Source of the DNA: Nocardia neocaledoniensis
Lineage (GTDB): Bacteria > Actinomycetota > Actinomycetes > Mycobacteriales > Mycobacteriaceae
NCBI RefSeq assembly: GCF_003182135.1
Contig: NZ_QGTL01000006.1
Coordinates: 285,836-349,835 of the forward strand
DNA: 64,000 bases
Direction: 5' to 3'
A model generated the notes under the pieces. That model worked only from the letters and a program-made list of their open reading frames with translations, had not been told where the DNA came from and did no database searches. Position 1 is the first letter of the stretch. Each line of letters begins with the position of its first letter. Below, in pieces: positions 45,283 to 54,947 of the stretch. Position numbers and translations under genes: made by a program.

Positions 45283-45924
45283 GTGTCCACGGTGACCGAC
45301 AGCGCCGCGACGAAACGCGACCGGATCTCGCGCCGCCAGATCGACAAGTTCGGCGAACGCCGGGCACAGTTGGCTTCGGCCGCCCTGTACACCCTCGCCG
45401 AGCTCGGCTATGCCCGAACCAGCCTGCGCGAGATCGCCCAGAATTCCGAGTTCACCCACGGCGTGCTGCATTACTACTTCAACGACAAAAACGAGCTGAT
45501 CACCCACGCGGTGCGCCAGTACGAGGCCGCTTGCGTCACCAGATATGACGCTGTCGTCGCCACCGCCCGTAGCGCCGAGGAACTGCGTTCCGGATTCGCC
45601 ACGGCCATGGCGGCCACCCTCGACACCGACGCGCACCTGCACCGGCTCTGGTACGACCTACGCAATCAGAGCCTGTTCGAGGAGTCCTTCCGGCCTGATG
45701 TGCACGAAATCGACCAACGCCGCGAACTGATGATCTGGCAGGTCGTCAGTCAACATGCCGTGCTCGCCAACTCATCCCCCGCCGTGAACTCCGGTGTTGC
45801 GTACGCCGCGTTCGATGGGCTGTTCCAACAGGCTCTGCTCCGGAAACTCGCCGGAGACGACACCGCTGCCGGGAAACTCAACACCGCTGCCGAACAACTG
45901 CTGAGCACACTCACCACCGGCTGA
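45283..45924 (+). CDS. TetR-family transcriptional repressor
   Basis: 213 residues from a GTG six bases after AGGAA (a second GTG three codons later is possible). An N-terminal helix-turn-helix (residues about 25-75: LAELGYARTSLREIAQNSEF, HGVLHYYFNDKNELI) is followed by an all-helical ligand domain. Divergence from the SDR operon and the palindrome between them indicate that it represses that operon until a substrate or CoA ester binds. Confidence 0.85.
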   Translation: MSTVTDSAATKRDRISRRQIDKFGERRAQLASAALYTLAELGYARTSLREIAQNSEFTHGVLHYYFNDKNELITHAVRQYEAACVTRYDAVVATARSAEELRSGFATAMAATLDTDAHLHRLWYDLRNQSLFEESFRPDVHEIDQRRELMIWQVVSQHAVLANSSPAVNSGVAYAAFDGLFQQALLRKLAGDDTAAGKLNTAAEQLLSTLTTG

Positions 45925-46487
45925 CACTGAATAGGTCTGTTGATCGGAGTGGCTCACCTCCTCGCCGAGGATCGTCGTCTCTACGCTGTCCTAGTCGGGG
46001 CGCAGGGCGAGGGCCCGCCGCCGAGCTTCGCGTTCCGTCTCAAATCGCCGTAGGTGGACCACCCACGGCGTTGGTGGACCCACTTTGGCGTGGACACGCC
46101 AAACAGTCCTCAGCGCAAATGCCTCCACCGGAGCCGCAACTCAGCACAACAGGCGCGGCCACTACATCTCACGCGTCAGTGCCGCCGCACGCAAGGCCAG
46201 GACGCAAATCGTCTCCATGTGCGCCTGTCGCGCGAACTGCCCGATCGACACGTCCGTAAAGGGATCCGTACTCACTGCGGATACCGCCGCGGCCGATGTT
46301 TCCACCAAGGACACCGCTCACGGACAGCGGCTCCGGCCGAGTTTCGCGCATACCGACGGCGCTACCGATGCGGGCCCCAACCAAACTCGGCCATATTGAC
46401 GGCGCCGAAGGGAAGGACAGTTCTCCGCAGCAGCACTGTTCCGCAACGAGGGACGACCAACTCACGCTATGATTTTGGAGGTATCGC
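45925..46487. other. Gap before the mycofactocin-type SDR gene
   Basis: 560 bases without a convincing gene. Frames are short and lack family likeness. A minus fragment near 46000-46060 (LRRFETEREARRRALALR) could be the end of a lost gene. The right end includes the promoter and GGAGG site for the SDR. Confidence 0.35.
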
Positions 46488-47297
46488 TTGAGGCGACGTT
46501 ACGAGGGCAAGGTTGCCTTCATCACCGGGGCGGCCCGCGGTCAGGGCCGGGCGGAAGCCGTTCGGTTCGCCGAGGAAGGTGCGGCGATCATCGCCGTCGA
46601 CGCGTGCGCGGAATTCGCCAGCACCACCTACCCGAGCGCGACCACCGAAGATCTCACCGAGACCGTCCGGTTGGTCGAGGCGGCGGGCGGCGAGATCGTC
46701 GCGAGCAAAGTCGACACCCGCGACTTCGAGGCGCTCTCGGCGACGTTGGCGGCGGGGATCGAGCAGTTCGGGCGGCTCGACGTGGTAGTCGCAAACGCGG
46801 GAATCTGCTCAGCCGCCCTGTCGTGGCAGATCACCGGCGAGCAGTGGCACGAGATGATCGACGTCAACATCACGGGTGCCTTCCATACCGCAAAGGCCGC
46901 GGTTCCCTTCCTCATCGAGCAGGGCGAGGGTGGCGCCGTGGTGTTCACCAGCTCGGTGGCCGGGCTGAAGGGATACCCCTTCATGGCGCACTACGTCGCC
47001 TCGAAGCATGCGATCACCGGGCTCGCCAAGTCGATGGCCAATGAGCTGGGTGCGCACAGCATTCGGGTGAACACCGTGCACCCTGCCGGCGTGGCCACCG
47101 ACATGCGAATCACTGAGCTGGGGCCCCTGCTCGAGGAATACGCCACAACACTGGCGCCGATCTTCATGAACACGCTACCGATCGACGCCGCTGATGTGTC
47201 GGACATCGCCTCCGTCATTGCATGGCTGTGCTCCGATGAGGCCGCGAAGATCACTGGCGCCCAGATTCCTGTGGACCTGGGCAACCTGAATCGCTGA
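46488..47297 (+). CDS. Mycofactocin-coupled-type SDR oxidoreductase
   Basis: 269 residues. TTG is chosen as start because GGAGG lies six bases before it and no ATG or GTG fits. The cofactor motif ITGAARGQGRAEAVRFAEEG followed by IIAVDACAE is the mark of SDRs that use mycofactocin-linked, non-exchangeable NAD. NAG and SSVAG...YVASK give the catalytic residues. No mycofactocin biosynthesis genes are in the window. Likely an alcohol dehydrogenase. Confidence 0.8.
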   Translation: MRRRYEGKVAFITGAARGQGRAEAVRFAEEGAAIIAVDACAEFASTTYPSATTEDLTETVRLVEAAGGEIVASKVDTRDFEALSATLAAGIEQFGRLDVVVANAGICSAALSWQITGEQWHEMIDVNITGAFHTAKAAVPFLIEQGEGGAVVFTSSVAGLKGYPFMAHYVASKHAITGLAKSMANELGAHSIRVNTVHPAGVATDMRITELGPLLEEYATTLAPIFMNTLPIDAADVSDIASVIAWLCSDEAAKITGAQIPVDLGNLNR

Positions 47298-47353
47298 AAC
47301 CTCCCCCTAGCAATCATGACGCACACACGCGGCCGGCACCCCCTCACCAGACG

Positions 47354-48145
47354 ATGACTGGTCGATCGTGGACCAGCAAGGCCTTCGAAGACATGTCCAA
47401 CCACCTGACTGGGTTGATCGGCACCGGCGCGACCGCAGTGCACCACCCACACACACTGGTGGGCAGGGATCTCAAATTGGCTGTGCGTCTATTTCTCGAT
47501 GCCGATCTTACTGCTGACAAACCGATACGCGTCGACACCAACCGCATTTCAGATTCCCTCCAGCGATTCCGCCCTTCGACGCTGACCAGAACAGAGCGAG
47601 CTGCCATCCGTCGCTACACCAGCAATGACGGCTACCGGGGGATCAACAAAGTATTGCGCGGCGCCACACTTCCACCAGAGATGAGGTCATACCATGACGA
47701 TCTAGTCGCCGCGATTCGAAAACTTCCCCCCTACCGCGGAATAGTGCATCGAGTAACGAGTCCGACTCCGGCAGACCTCGCCCGATAACGGCCAGGCGAC
47801 ACTGTCACCGAAACGGCATTCACCAGCACGGCCCGTACGACACCGCACCGGCGCCGCGGCGAAACTTTGGCACGTATCGTGTCCTGGTCGGGTCGCGACA
47901 TCCGCTCGTTCTCCACGTACCGATGGGAGCAGGAGGTGCTGTTCGAGCCGAACACGCGATTCCTTGTCTTGGCCAAATCTTTTGGCCGAGAACGTTTTTC
48001 CGTCGTCCTCGATATGCTGGAAGTCCGCCCTCACACGCTGTCCCGTAGGGTTCTCACAGGAAGTGGGAACGGCTTCCGCGTAGTGCGCGCTGTTCCCAGC
48101 GGTGGGACGTCGCGCCGACGGCGATTCCATACGCTTGCCGGATGA
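47354..48145 (+). pseudogene. ADP-ribosyltransferase toxin domain split by an in-frame TAA
   Basis: The frame carries the ART (VIP2/exoenzyme type) landmarks in order: AIRRYTSNDGYRGINKVLRG, the Arg in YRGIVHRVT, GDTVTETAFTSTA (STS-like), and EQEVLF (ExE motif), ending GFRVVRAVPSG. A TAA at 47786-47788, where related enzymes have a Tyr in LARYxPGDTV, breaks it; a single base change would restore it. No ribosome site precedes the ATG, so the N-terminal delivery part is probably also lost. It is a relic of a secreted toxin. Confidence 0.65.
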
Positions 48146-48928
48146 GGTGCAACCTCGAGACACGTCTGCTGAACGGTGCGGCGACCCGAGCCACTGGTCG
48201 GATCACAAGACGACGGCCTGCTGGCAGCCGACCGCACCGAAATCGGCGGCGAGCACGCGCCTCGACAACGATATGTTCAGCCGTGGTCTCGGAATCACCG
48301 CGGTCTCAGCCGAAACCTTTTCCGCGCGGTGGTGGGCTTCCCGGACCGCTACCGGTCAGCTTCCTGCCGAGCTGCGGCGAATGGACACCCGAGCAGGTCA
48401 CCGCGGCCGTGGCGCAGTAATTGTCATCACTTCCTGTGCGGATGGGATACCAGCGAGAATCCCTGTCCCAGCGCTGCATCCGAGGCCGGACGACATGACC
48501 ATCGCCACCAGGGTCTGGATCGTCCGGTGCAGGCCGACTGGGTGGGGATCCGACGGAGGGCCCGAGAGCTTGTGTGACCAGGTCGACCTGGCACTGCGTC
48601 GGCGCCGGACCGAGCGTATCGGCCCGACGCAATCGCACCGGATCAACCCGAAAGTTCCTGTCCCGGATCAGGTCGGCGCCCTCGGAAAGCTTGAACTCGA
48701 CACAAAGGTAGGGCACATAGGGCCGTCCGAGGTCGCTGCCGGGCAACTTGTCGGGTGCCGGTGCACCGCCAGTCCAGGTTCCCTCGCCTGGCTACTCGCC
48801 CGCGCTCCCGGTCGTCGCGCCGATCCCCGGTGCCTCCGCCGGCCATCACCTCACCGGGCGCCGTGGTGGTTGCTGACCGCAGCGATGGATCTCGACCCCC
48901 GTCCGTCCCATGAGTTTCGAGGGGTCCC
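48146..48928. other. Gap after the ART relic
   Basis: 780 bases without a recognised gene, where an immunity gene might be expected. A plus frame to 48420 ends in PVSFLPSCGEWTPEQVTAAV, which looks protein-like but lacks a start. A minus frame near 48640-48746 (GRPYVPYLCVEFKLSEG) is similar in quality. Both may be decayed genes. Confidence 0.35.
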
Positions 48929-49906
48929 ATGAGCGACCTGGATCTGCCCGGCGCGAAGAGCCCGGCAGAGATCGCTCGCGAGGCAACCGGTCGAGTTGCA
49001 CGGGCCTTGACCGCTGGCATTGCACACACAGTCCGCAACCGGCGCGAGCTGATCAGCGAAACCCGGGCATCGGCCGGCATGTTGCTTCGCGCGGACCACA
49101 CCGCTGCGATACCGATCGACCCCTCCGCTCGAGCGTTGATCAGCAACGATCGGATCTACGGTGGGCGCAGGGACACCACCTACACGACATGGCTCGGGGA
49201 TCTCCATGAGCGCGGTGTCGAGACCGACCGGGCGATGTCAGACCTCGGAAAACTGTGGGATTACCTGCGTTTCGATCCGAAATGGGCGATCGATCCAGTG
49301 CGTGCGTATGGTGGAATCATCTGCTTCGGCAGCACGGACATCGGGGGCGCTTCGGTAGTCGTGAATCTGGTCCGTGACCGTGGGCTCGGCGAGGTCCCCG
49401 TGGTGTTCTCCGGATACAACGGGGAGGCAGCCGCATTCCGGTTGGCCGCCGAGAAGATGCAACTCGACCCCCGACAGATCATCGAGGAGCCCCTGGCGGC
49501 CAACACGGGACAGAACGCTGCGTTCTCGGCCCAAATCCTCGCCGACCGCGGCCGCGATATCTCGTCGCTCATCGGTGTGTGTACCCCATTCCACGCACGC
49601 CGAGTATGGGCCACGCTCATGCAACAGGGTACTGCCGATGTGAACGGCAAGCGCTTTTCGGTCGATCATGTCGCCATGTCCACCCTGGACGTCTCCCTGG
49701 AGAACTATTTGAAGTATGGCAACCGGCCCGATGTTGACACAGCACCACACCCGAGGTCGATCGTCGCGGTCACTATGGGAGAGATCAAACGCCTCGATGA
49801 ATACCCCGCCGAAGGGCACATCGTCCACCAAGACATCCCCGGCGAGGTCCGCGACGCCTATGAACGACTGAGTGAAACCTTCCGACCCGCTGAGCGCAGG
49901 TACTGA
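48929..49906 (+). CDS. YdcF/SanA-like DUF218-domain protein
   Basis: 325 residues. The DUF218 core spans about residues 128-290 with GGIICFGS at the start and EEPLAANTGQNAAFSAQIL, the family's E-x-x-S/A-x-NT-x-x-NA signature. The remaining N-terminal 125 residues are helical and unrecognised. DUF218 proteins bind SAM or act on envelope carriers; the exact role is unclear. No signal peptide is present. GAGGGG precedes the ATG. The broken transposase begins immediately after the stop. Confidence 0.7.
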   Translation: MSDLDLPGAKSPAEIAREATGRVARALTAGIAHTVRNRRELISETRASAGMLLRADHTAAIPIDPSARALISNDRIYGGRRDTTYTTWLGDLHERGVETDRAMSDLGKLWDYLRFDPKWAIDPVRAYGGIICFGSTDIGGASVVVNLVRDRGLGEVPVVFSGYNGEAAAFRLAAEKMQLDPRQIIEEPLAANTGQNAAFSAQILADRGRDISSLIGVCTPFHARRVWATLMQQGTADVNGKRFSVDHVAMSTLDVSLENYLKYGNRPDVDTAPHPRSIVAVTMGEIKRLDEYPAEGHIVHQDIPGEVRDAYERLSETFRPAERRY

Positions 49907-49912
49907 CCCCCG

Positions 49913-50424
49913 CGAAAGGGACGAACCCGATCGAGCACGGGCGCCACCATCAGGTGGTCGTCGACATTGGCCGCAGACAGCTCCACCACGAGCGGAAACC
50001 CGTTTCCACAGGTCAACAGGTGGTGCTTCGAACCCGGTCTTGGCGCGGTCTACCGGGCTCGGCCCGGTCGCGGCGCCCCCCCCCTTTCTTCACCCGCACA
50101 TGCGAGCCCGTCGATCATGATCCAGTCGAAGTCGATCAACCCGGCGGCATTGCTGCGGTCCAGGACCGCTTGGTGCATCGCCTCCAACACCCCGGCGGCT
50201 TGCCAGTCGCGCAACCTGCGCCAACACGTCATCCCCGACCCGAATCCGAGTTCTTGGCACAGGTCTTCCCACCCGATCCCGGTGGACAACACGAACAAGA
50301 TGCCCCCTGGAAACACCAGCCTCGGGTCGGGCTGGGCCGGTCCTGGTGTTCCCGCTGGTTTCACCGGTAGTAGCGGTTCGATAACCGCCCGCAACTCGTC
50401 AGCCACGATCCAGGGCGTTGTCAC
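49913..50424 (-). pseudogene. IS5-type transposase fragment with two frameshifts
   Basis: The N-terminal 115 residues are intact (ELRAVIEPLLPVKPAGTPG, WEDLCQELGFGSGMTCWRRL, IMIDG with the first catalytic Asp). A run of nine G near 50075-50083 shifts the frame before SPVDRAKTG, and another shift near 50033 precedes GSKHHLLTCGNGFPLVVEL. Sequence stops resembling transposase near DRVRPFRG, next to the upstream gene's end. This is a truncated, inactive IS copy. The G-run could alternatively be a programmed slip site. Confidence 0.75.
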
Positions 50425-50894
50425 GGCGAAATATCCTGCACGACAGCGGATCTCGCCGCCACCCGATCGAACCCGTTAGGCATTCCAATGCTCGCCAAGC
50501 TCGGACGCAAAATCATCCTCGCCCTGGAGCGCGTGACAGGTCACACCAGCAGAACAGTCGCAGATCAGATGGACGGGACAGCCGGCAAACTGCGGGCGAG
50601 TATTGCTGAATACCCGCACGCAGGAAATGGACATCACCCCATTGGGCAAAGCGGATAGATCGCGACGGAATGCCCATGCTGCTCGGACAAGATCGCAGTT
50701 CGCATGGCCCAGTATTCGTCAGGCCCGACCGCGTAGCGCGAGCCAATATGACGGACCCGGAGGGCAGTCGCGCAGGTGTTTCCTTCTCACACAGTCCGCG
50801 TGTCGTCGCGAAGTACCAGAAGAGACTCACCGAAATACTTTTCTCGGCGCGATGGCGCATCGACTATTCACCCTCCTCCGGCGACAGGCACCAA
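50425..50894 (+). other. Gap with a short truncated frame (50488-50658)
   Basis: A plus frame of 56 codons from an ATG at 50488 reads MLAKLGRKIILALERVTGHT and then VADQMDGTAGKLRASIAEY. The helical pattern recalls the N-terminal part of type VII-secreted toxins. The frame is open leftwards into the IS, so it may be the stump of a larger gene cut by the insertion. The rest of the gap shows nothing. Confidence 0.25.
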
Positions 50895-52013
50895 TCAACC
50901 CTCCCGAAGCAATTTCATAAGGTCCCTGCACGCCTCGATGTCGAAATTGACGCCATGCGCGAAGTCCGTTTCGAGTCCCCGCGCCCGATATGTTTCGTAT
51001 TCCCGTTGCATGCCGAACACCTCGATCGGGTCGGCCGGAAACTCAAGTTGAGAGAGCCTGGTAGCGCGTTCGCCGAATGCTTCACTACCGGTACGAACCG
51101 CATCGGCCCATTGGCCGGTGGTCGAAACGATGGCTCTGCTGAAATCTGGCGGGGCACTCGGCGGTAACCCGCTGCGTTCCAGTGACCAATTCATCAGCAT
51201 TCGGGAAGAACAGTCGTCCCCCCAGGGATTGATGGAGGAATGGCGCTGCTGGAGTTCTGCGGCGAGCCGATAGGGGTCGATACCATTGCGAACCCGAAGG
51301 CTCTGCTGCTCGCGCATCAGGTCGAAAGCGTCATTATACCAACGGGCCAAGCCTCTCAGTTCACGGTTCAGCGCCCGCGACTCCGAAAGGCGATGTGCGA
51401 TCGCTTCTTTGCCTGGTGGTACCCCGATGGACCCCTCTCGCAGGTGCGCAAGATACGGATTCGACGCAACCGCCCTCCGTTCCTCAGTAGTGAGCGGGTC
51501 CAGAATGATCGACCTGGGGCGACCGCTGGCCGTTCCTGCGGATTCAGCAGGTGCGAATTGTGTCAGCCGTTGCTGAAGTTCGGACATGAACGGCACCGTA
51601 AGATTTCGATTGCCGTACTGTCGGGCATACGCGCGAGCATCCAGATAGCCGGCCCATTTCAATTTGCCTAGCGCGAGCTCTGGGTGCCCATCTCGCGAGA
51701 GCAGGGCTATTCGATGGATTGGCTCGTCGATGAACAGACTTGATTCCAGAGCATTATGAGCCTGTGTATCCAACCTCAATTCCGCTGAACGGCGGTCGAT
51801 CACGTACTGAACCGCCGGAGAACCAGGGCCGACGAAAGATTGCTTCATAGGCTGCCCGGAAAGTCTGTCCGCATCACGGGTGATCGAGACTACCGATCGA
51901 AGGCCTTCTGCCCGACGGGAGAGCGGGTGCCCTGCCACTCGCGCAGCACCCGGTATCCCGTCGCCTCTGAGACCATCGAGCAAGGCTTGTAGCGCCCGGC
52001 TGATTCTGCTCAT
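50895..52013 (-). CDS. Fic-like protein with degenerate catalytic motif
   Basis: 372 residues, no signal peptide. Near residue 285 the segment SINPWGDDCSSRMLMNWSLE followed by RSGLPPSAPPDF aligns by eye with the Fic core HPFxDGNGRxxRLLMNxxLxxxGLPP. His is replaced by Asn, and the GNGR stretch is altered. Helices before it, ALNRELRGLARWYNDAFDLM, fit a Fic-type bundle. If correct, AMP transfer by the standard mechanism is unlikely. The N-terminal 150 residues are unrecognised. It may be a toxin or effector relic, near the ART remnant. Confidence 0.45.
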   Translation of the reverse strand: MSRISRALQALLDGLRGDGIPGAARVAGHPLSRRAEGLRSVVSITRDADRLSGQPMKQSFVGPGSPAVQYVIDRRSAELRLDTQAHNALESSLFIDEPIHRIALLSRDGHPELALGKLKWAGYLDARAYARQYGNRNLTVPFMSELQQRLTQFAPAESAGTASGRPRSIILDPLTTEERRAVASNPYLAHLREGSIGVPPGKEAIAHRLSESRALNRELRGLARWYNDAFDLMREQQSLRVRNGIDPYRLAAELQQRHSSINPWGDDCSSRMLMNWSLERSGLPPSAPPDFSRAIVSTTGQWADAVRTGSEAFGERATRLSQLEFPADPIEVFGMQREYETYRARGLETDFAHGVNFDIEACRDLMKLLREG

Positions 52014-52305
52014 CTACACACCCCACCAAATTGCAATGCTCGAAAATAGTCGCAGAGCGAGGCTTTCAGGCGCACACCGATCACCTCGCGGCAACAAGCG
52101 TGATCGGACGTTCCCCAAGGGAGGTGAGGTCACGCGTCGATGGAGCAACGAGCGTGGCCGACCAATGCGCCTGGCATGGCAACGAGCGTACTGGCATCCC
52201 AGCATTGGGAAGTCTCCCGGCGACAACTATAGAAGCCAGGGCGCCCCAGCGGCCCCGGCCCCGTTGGAAGCGTCGGGTCGGCGTTCGATATGGATCCGAG
52301 CGTCC

Positions 52306-54861
52306 CTAAGGGGAAAATCTCGACTGCCGTTCGGAGCGGCGCAGCGCTTCCGCGCGGACCCGTTCCTGGAGGGCCGGAGGGACGAGGTCGACGATCTGCT
52401 CCCGTGAGGAGATCGAAAGCTTTCGCAGCACAGAGGCGACCTGCGAGTCGACAGTTCGAGTAGAGCTGCCCCTCCGGACGGAGATCGCCGAATTCGTCCA
52501 ACCGGCGGCTGCCAGCGTCGCCACCGCGGCCTCGGCCTGCGACAGCTGACTCCACATCGAGGTTGACCGCGGCGCGGGTGGGCGCAGCGACATCTTTCCC
52601 ATCGCCAGCGACTGAAGTTCCCGACGATCGATGCGCAGCTTGGTCCCTTGTGCCCTGGCATCGGCGAATCCGTGCTCGCCCAGCGTCTCCCGCGCGATGG
52701 CGATTGCGTCGGAGGTGCCCGCCGAGAACGGGCCGAGCCCGCTGACGTCGATGCGCAGGTCCGCCACGAGGGCTTCGATCCCACCTGCCAGTTGCGCGAT
52801 CTCGGCCGCGATAGCGGTCGCCTGTCTCCGTTCCGAGGGGGTCGATCGAATTCCCTCGATGATCCTGGCCAGGGTCAGCATCCGAAACTGCACAGCCCAC
52901 AAGGCACCGAACTGGTCACGGATGCGTATCATGCACGCCAGCGCCATACGCTCCATCTTCAGCGCCTCGTTCAATCGCCCCACCCGTGTCAGCGCCAGTG
53001 CGCGCGCCAGCTGCGCCCAGGCGAATGCCCAGGGGGCTCCTGACCGGTTCACCTTCTCGAGGTAGGTCGCTGTCAAGGATTCAGCCTCCTCGTCGGTGCC
53101 GAGGGCTCCAGCCGCAAGGGCGCCGAACAGACCAGCCGCGACCGCGCTTCCAGGCTTGCCTTCGGCCTCGTACTTCGCGGCCGCGCGATCGAGGACAGTC
53201 ACCGACCGGGGATCTTGCTTGGCCATCAGCAGTTCCAGCCCCCACGCGCATTCGACGGCTGCGGCTGCTCGGAGGTCCGCGCCCGCCGATTCGCGCCAGC
53301 CGGACGGCGCGACCTGGTCGCCGGCGATGATTCGCATGCACTCGTCGAGGAGTTCGGCCGCATCGTCATGTGCACTTTGGCAGACAGCGATCCGCACCAA
53401 CTGCGCTGTCACTTCCAAGGCGTTGCCAGATTCCCGATCCTGGGCAGTCGCCGCCCGTTGTTGAACCGCGGTCAGAACGCGTCCCGACCAGACCCTGATC
53501 TCGCGAAAGGAACATCCCAGGAACTGCAACCGGATCTCCAGCAGGCCCTGGCATATGTCCAGCGCGAGCACGGCATGCTCGGGTTCAGCCAGGCTGCGGT
53601 CCATCGCGGTCAGGACGTTGGTCCACGCCGCCCGCGCCCACTCGAGGTATTTGATCTCGTCGGGACCACACCAGTTCGCGGCGGCGGCGACCACTTTGTC
53701 CCGGTAGTACTGCAGGTGCCGCAACTCCAGCCGCGCCCGCTCGTCGCTTCCACTGGCAGAGCGCTGCTCCAGCCGATACTGAGCGAAGACCCGGATACTC
53801 TCCAACAGCGAATACCGTGCCGTCGTCGAGGTGAGGTGGATCGACACGAGCGATTGGTCGACCAATCTATCGAGCAGGTCCGGAATCGATTCCGGGGTGA
53901 CGGTGCCCGGCCCGGAACTGCCGTCGGGATCGGAACACACCGCGATGATCGCCTCACGGTCGGCACCGATATCGAGCCAATCCTCATCGCCCTCTTCGGG
54001 ATTGGCATCGTAGCCTGCCGCGAACACCGCCATCCGTTCGAACAGGATCTGCTCCGGCTCGTCACACAGCTCGTAGGACCAGGCGATGACGTCGCGCACC
54101 CCGCGATGGCGGGGGTCGATCCCGACACGCGGCGCGTCCGACCACCGCATCCTGCGGTCAGTGGCCCCGCCGCTCAACTCGGCCAGGATAACTGGCAGCG
54201 GCTTGCGCGCCAGACAGGCTGCGGCGAGCCGGATGTAGAGGGGATGGTTGTCCACGTGGCGGCAGATCTGACCGATCAGATCGCGTTCGCCGGCGAGCAT
54301 CGGTCGGCCGACCAGCTCTGACCGCAGCTGGAACAGTTCCACGCCCTGTTCGAGAGTCAGGGGCGGAACTGGCACCCGGTATTCGTCGATCCAGCCGATT
54401 GTGCCTCGACTCGTCGCGACGATACTCAGGTTCGGTGCCGCGGCGAGCAACCTGTCGATGACCTGACCGGCGGCGCCGAGCACGTGCTCGCAGTTGTCCA
54501 TGACCAACACGGTCTGCTCGCTGTCGTCGCCCCCGGACAACGCGTCGACGATCGCCCGCCAACCCGATCTGGGCGAGAAGTCGGTTTCCATGACCGCGTG
54601 GGCTATTTCTTCCTCGACCGCGGTCACGCTCGAACCCGGCGCGAGCCTTGCCAACCGCACCCAGTGCACAGATGCACCGGCACTGCGGCGGAATCTGTTC
54701 ACCGCTTCGGCCGCCAACCGAGTCTTGCCGATCCCGCCGGGGCCCACCAGGGTGATGAGCCGCACCGACCGGACCAACAAGGTGACGACCTGATCGAGTT
54801 CGACCTGCCTGCCGACGAACGCGGACGGGCTTGTCGGCGAGCTATGCCTTCGTGCACCCAT
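52306..54861 (-). CDS. Large ATP-binding LuxR-family regulator (LAL type)
   Basis: 851 residues. An N-terminal STAND-type ATPase follows FVGRQVELDQ with Walker A LVGPGGIGKTRLA (about residue 41) and VLVMDNCEHVLGAA (Walker B). A long helical repeat region follows. The C-terminal helix-turn-helix (about 775-840) reads LSQAEAAVATLAAAGWTNSA and RTVDSQVASVLRKLSISSRE. These regulators activate local pathways on sensing a ligand. It is downstream of the MetX-like gene in the same direction and upstream of the Fic-like gene. Confidence 0.85.
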   Translation of the reverse strand: MGARRHSSPTSPSAFVGRQVELDQVVTLLVRSVRLITLVGPGGIGKTRLAAEAVNRFRRSAGASVHWVRLARLAPGSSVTAVEEEIAHAVMETDFSPRSGWRAIVDALSGGDDSEQTVLVMDNCEHVLGAAGQVIDRLLAAAPNLSIVATSRGTIGWIDEYRVPVPPLTLEQGVELFQLRSELVGRPMLAGERDLIGQICRHVDNHPLYIRLAAACLARKPLPVILAELSGGATDRRMRWSDAPRVGIDPRHRGVRDVIAWSYELCDEPEQILFERMAVFAAGYDANPEEGDEDWLDIGADREAIIAVCSDPDGSSGPGTVTPESIPDLLDRLVDQSLVSIHLTSTTARYSLLESIRVFAQYRLEQRSASGSDERARLELRHLQYYRDKVVAAAANWCGPDEIKYLEWARAAWTNVLTAMDRSLAEPEHAVLALDICQGLLEIRLQFLGCSFREIRVWSGRVLTAVQQRAATAQDRESGNALEVTAQLVRIAVCQSAHDDAAELLDECMRIIAGDQVAPSGWRESAGADLRAAAAVECAWGLELLMAKQDPRSVTVLDRAAAKYEAEGKPGSAVAAGLFGALAAGALGTDEEAESLTATYLEKVNRSGAPWAFAWAQLARALALTRVGRLNEALKMERMALACMIRIRDQFGALWAVQFRMLTLARIIEGIRSTPSERRQATAIAAEIAQLAGGIEALVADLRIDVSGLGPFSAGTSDAIAIARETLGEHGFADARAQGTKLRIDRRELQSLAMGKMSLRPPAPRSTSMWSQLSQAEAAVATLAAAGWTNSAISVRRGSSTRTVDSQVASVLRKLSISSREQIVDLVPPALQERVRAEALRRSERQSRFSP

Positions 54862-54947
54862 GACCTCTCACATTAGTCGGCCCGTTGCTGGCTACCGCCA
54901 GATTCGGGAGTCTCTCATCCAGAGGATTCGCGGTGAGTATCCGCTGA

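Noticed and set aside
48102..48932. 276-codon plus frame between the ART relic and the DUF218 gene
   Set aside because: Overlaps the end of the ART frame and the start of the DUF218 gene, with shadow-like composition.
50075..50083. Nine-G run in the transposase as a programmed frameshift site
   Set aside because: A second frameshift and a truncated end make simple decay more likely.
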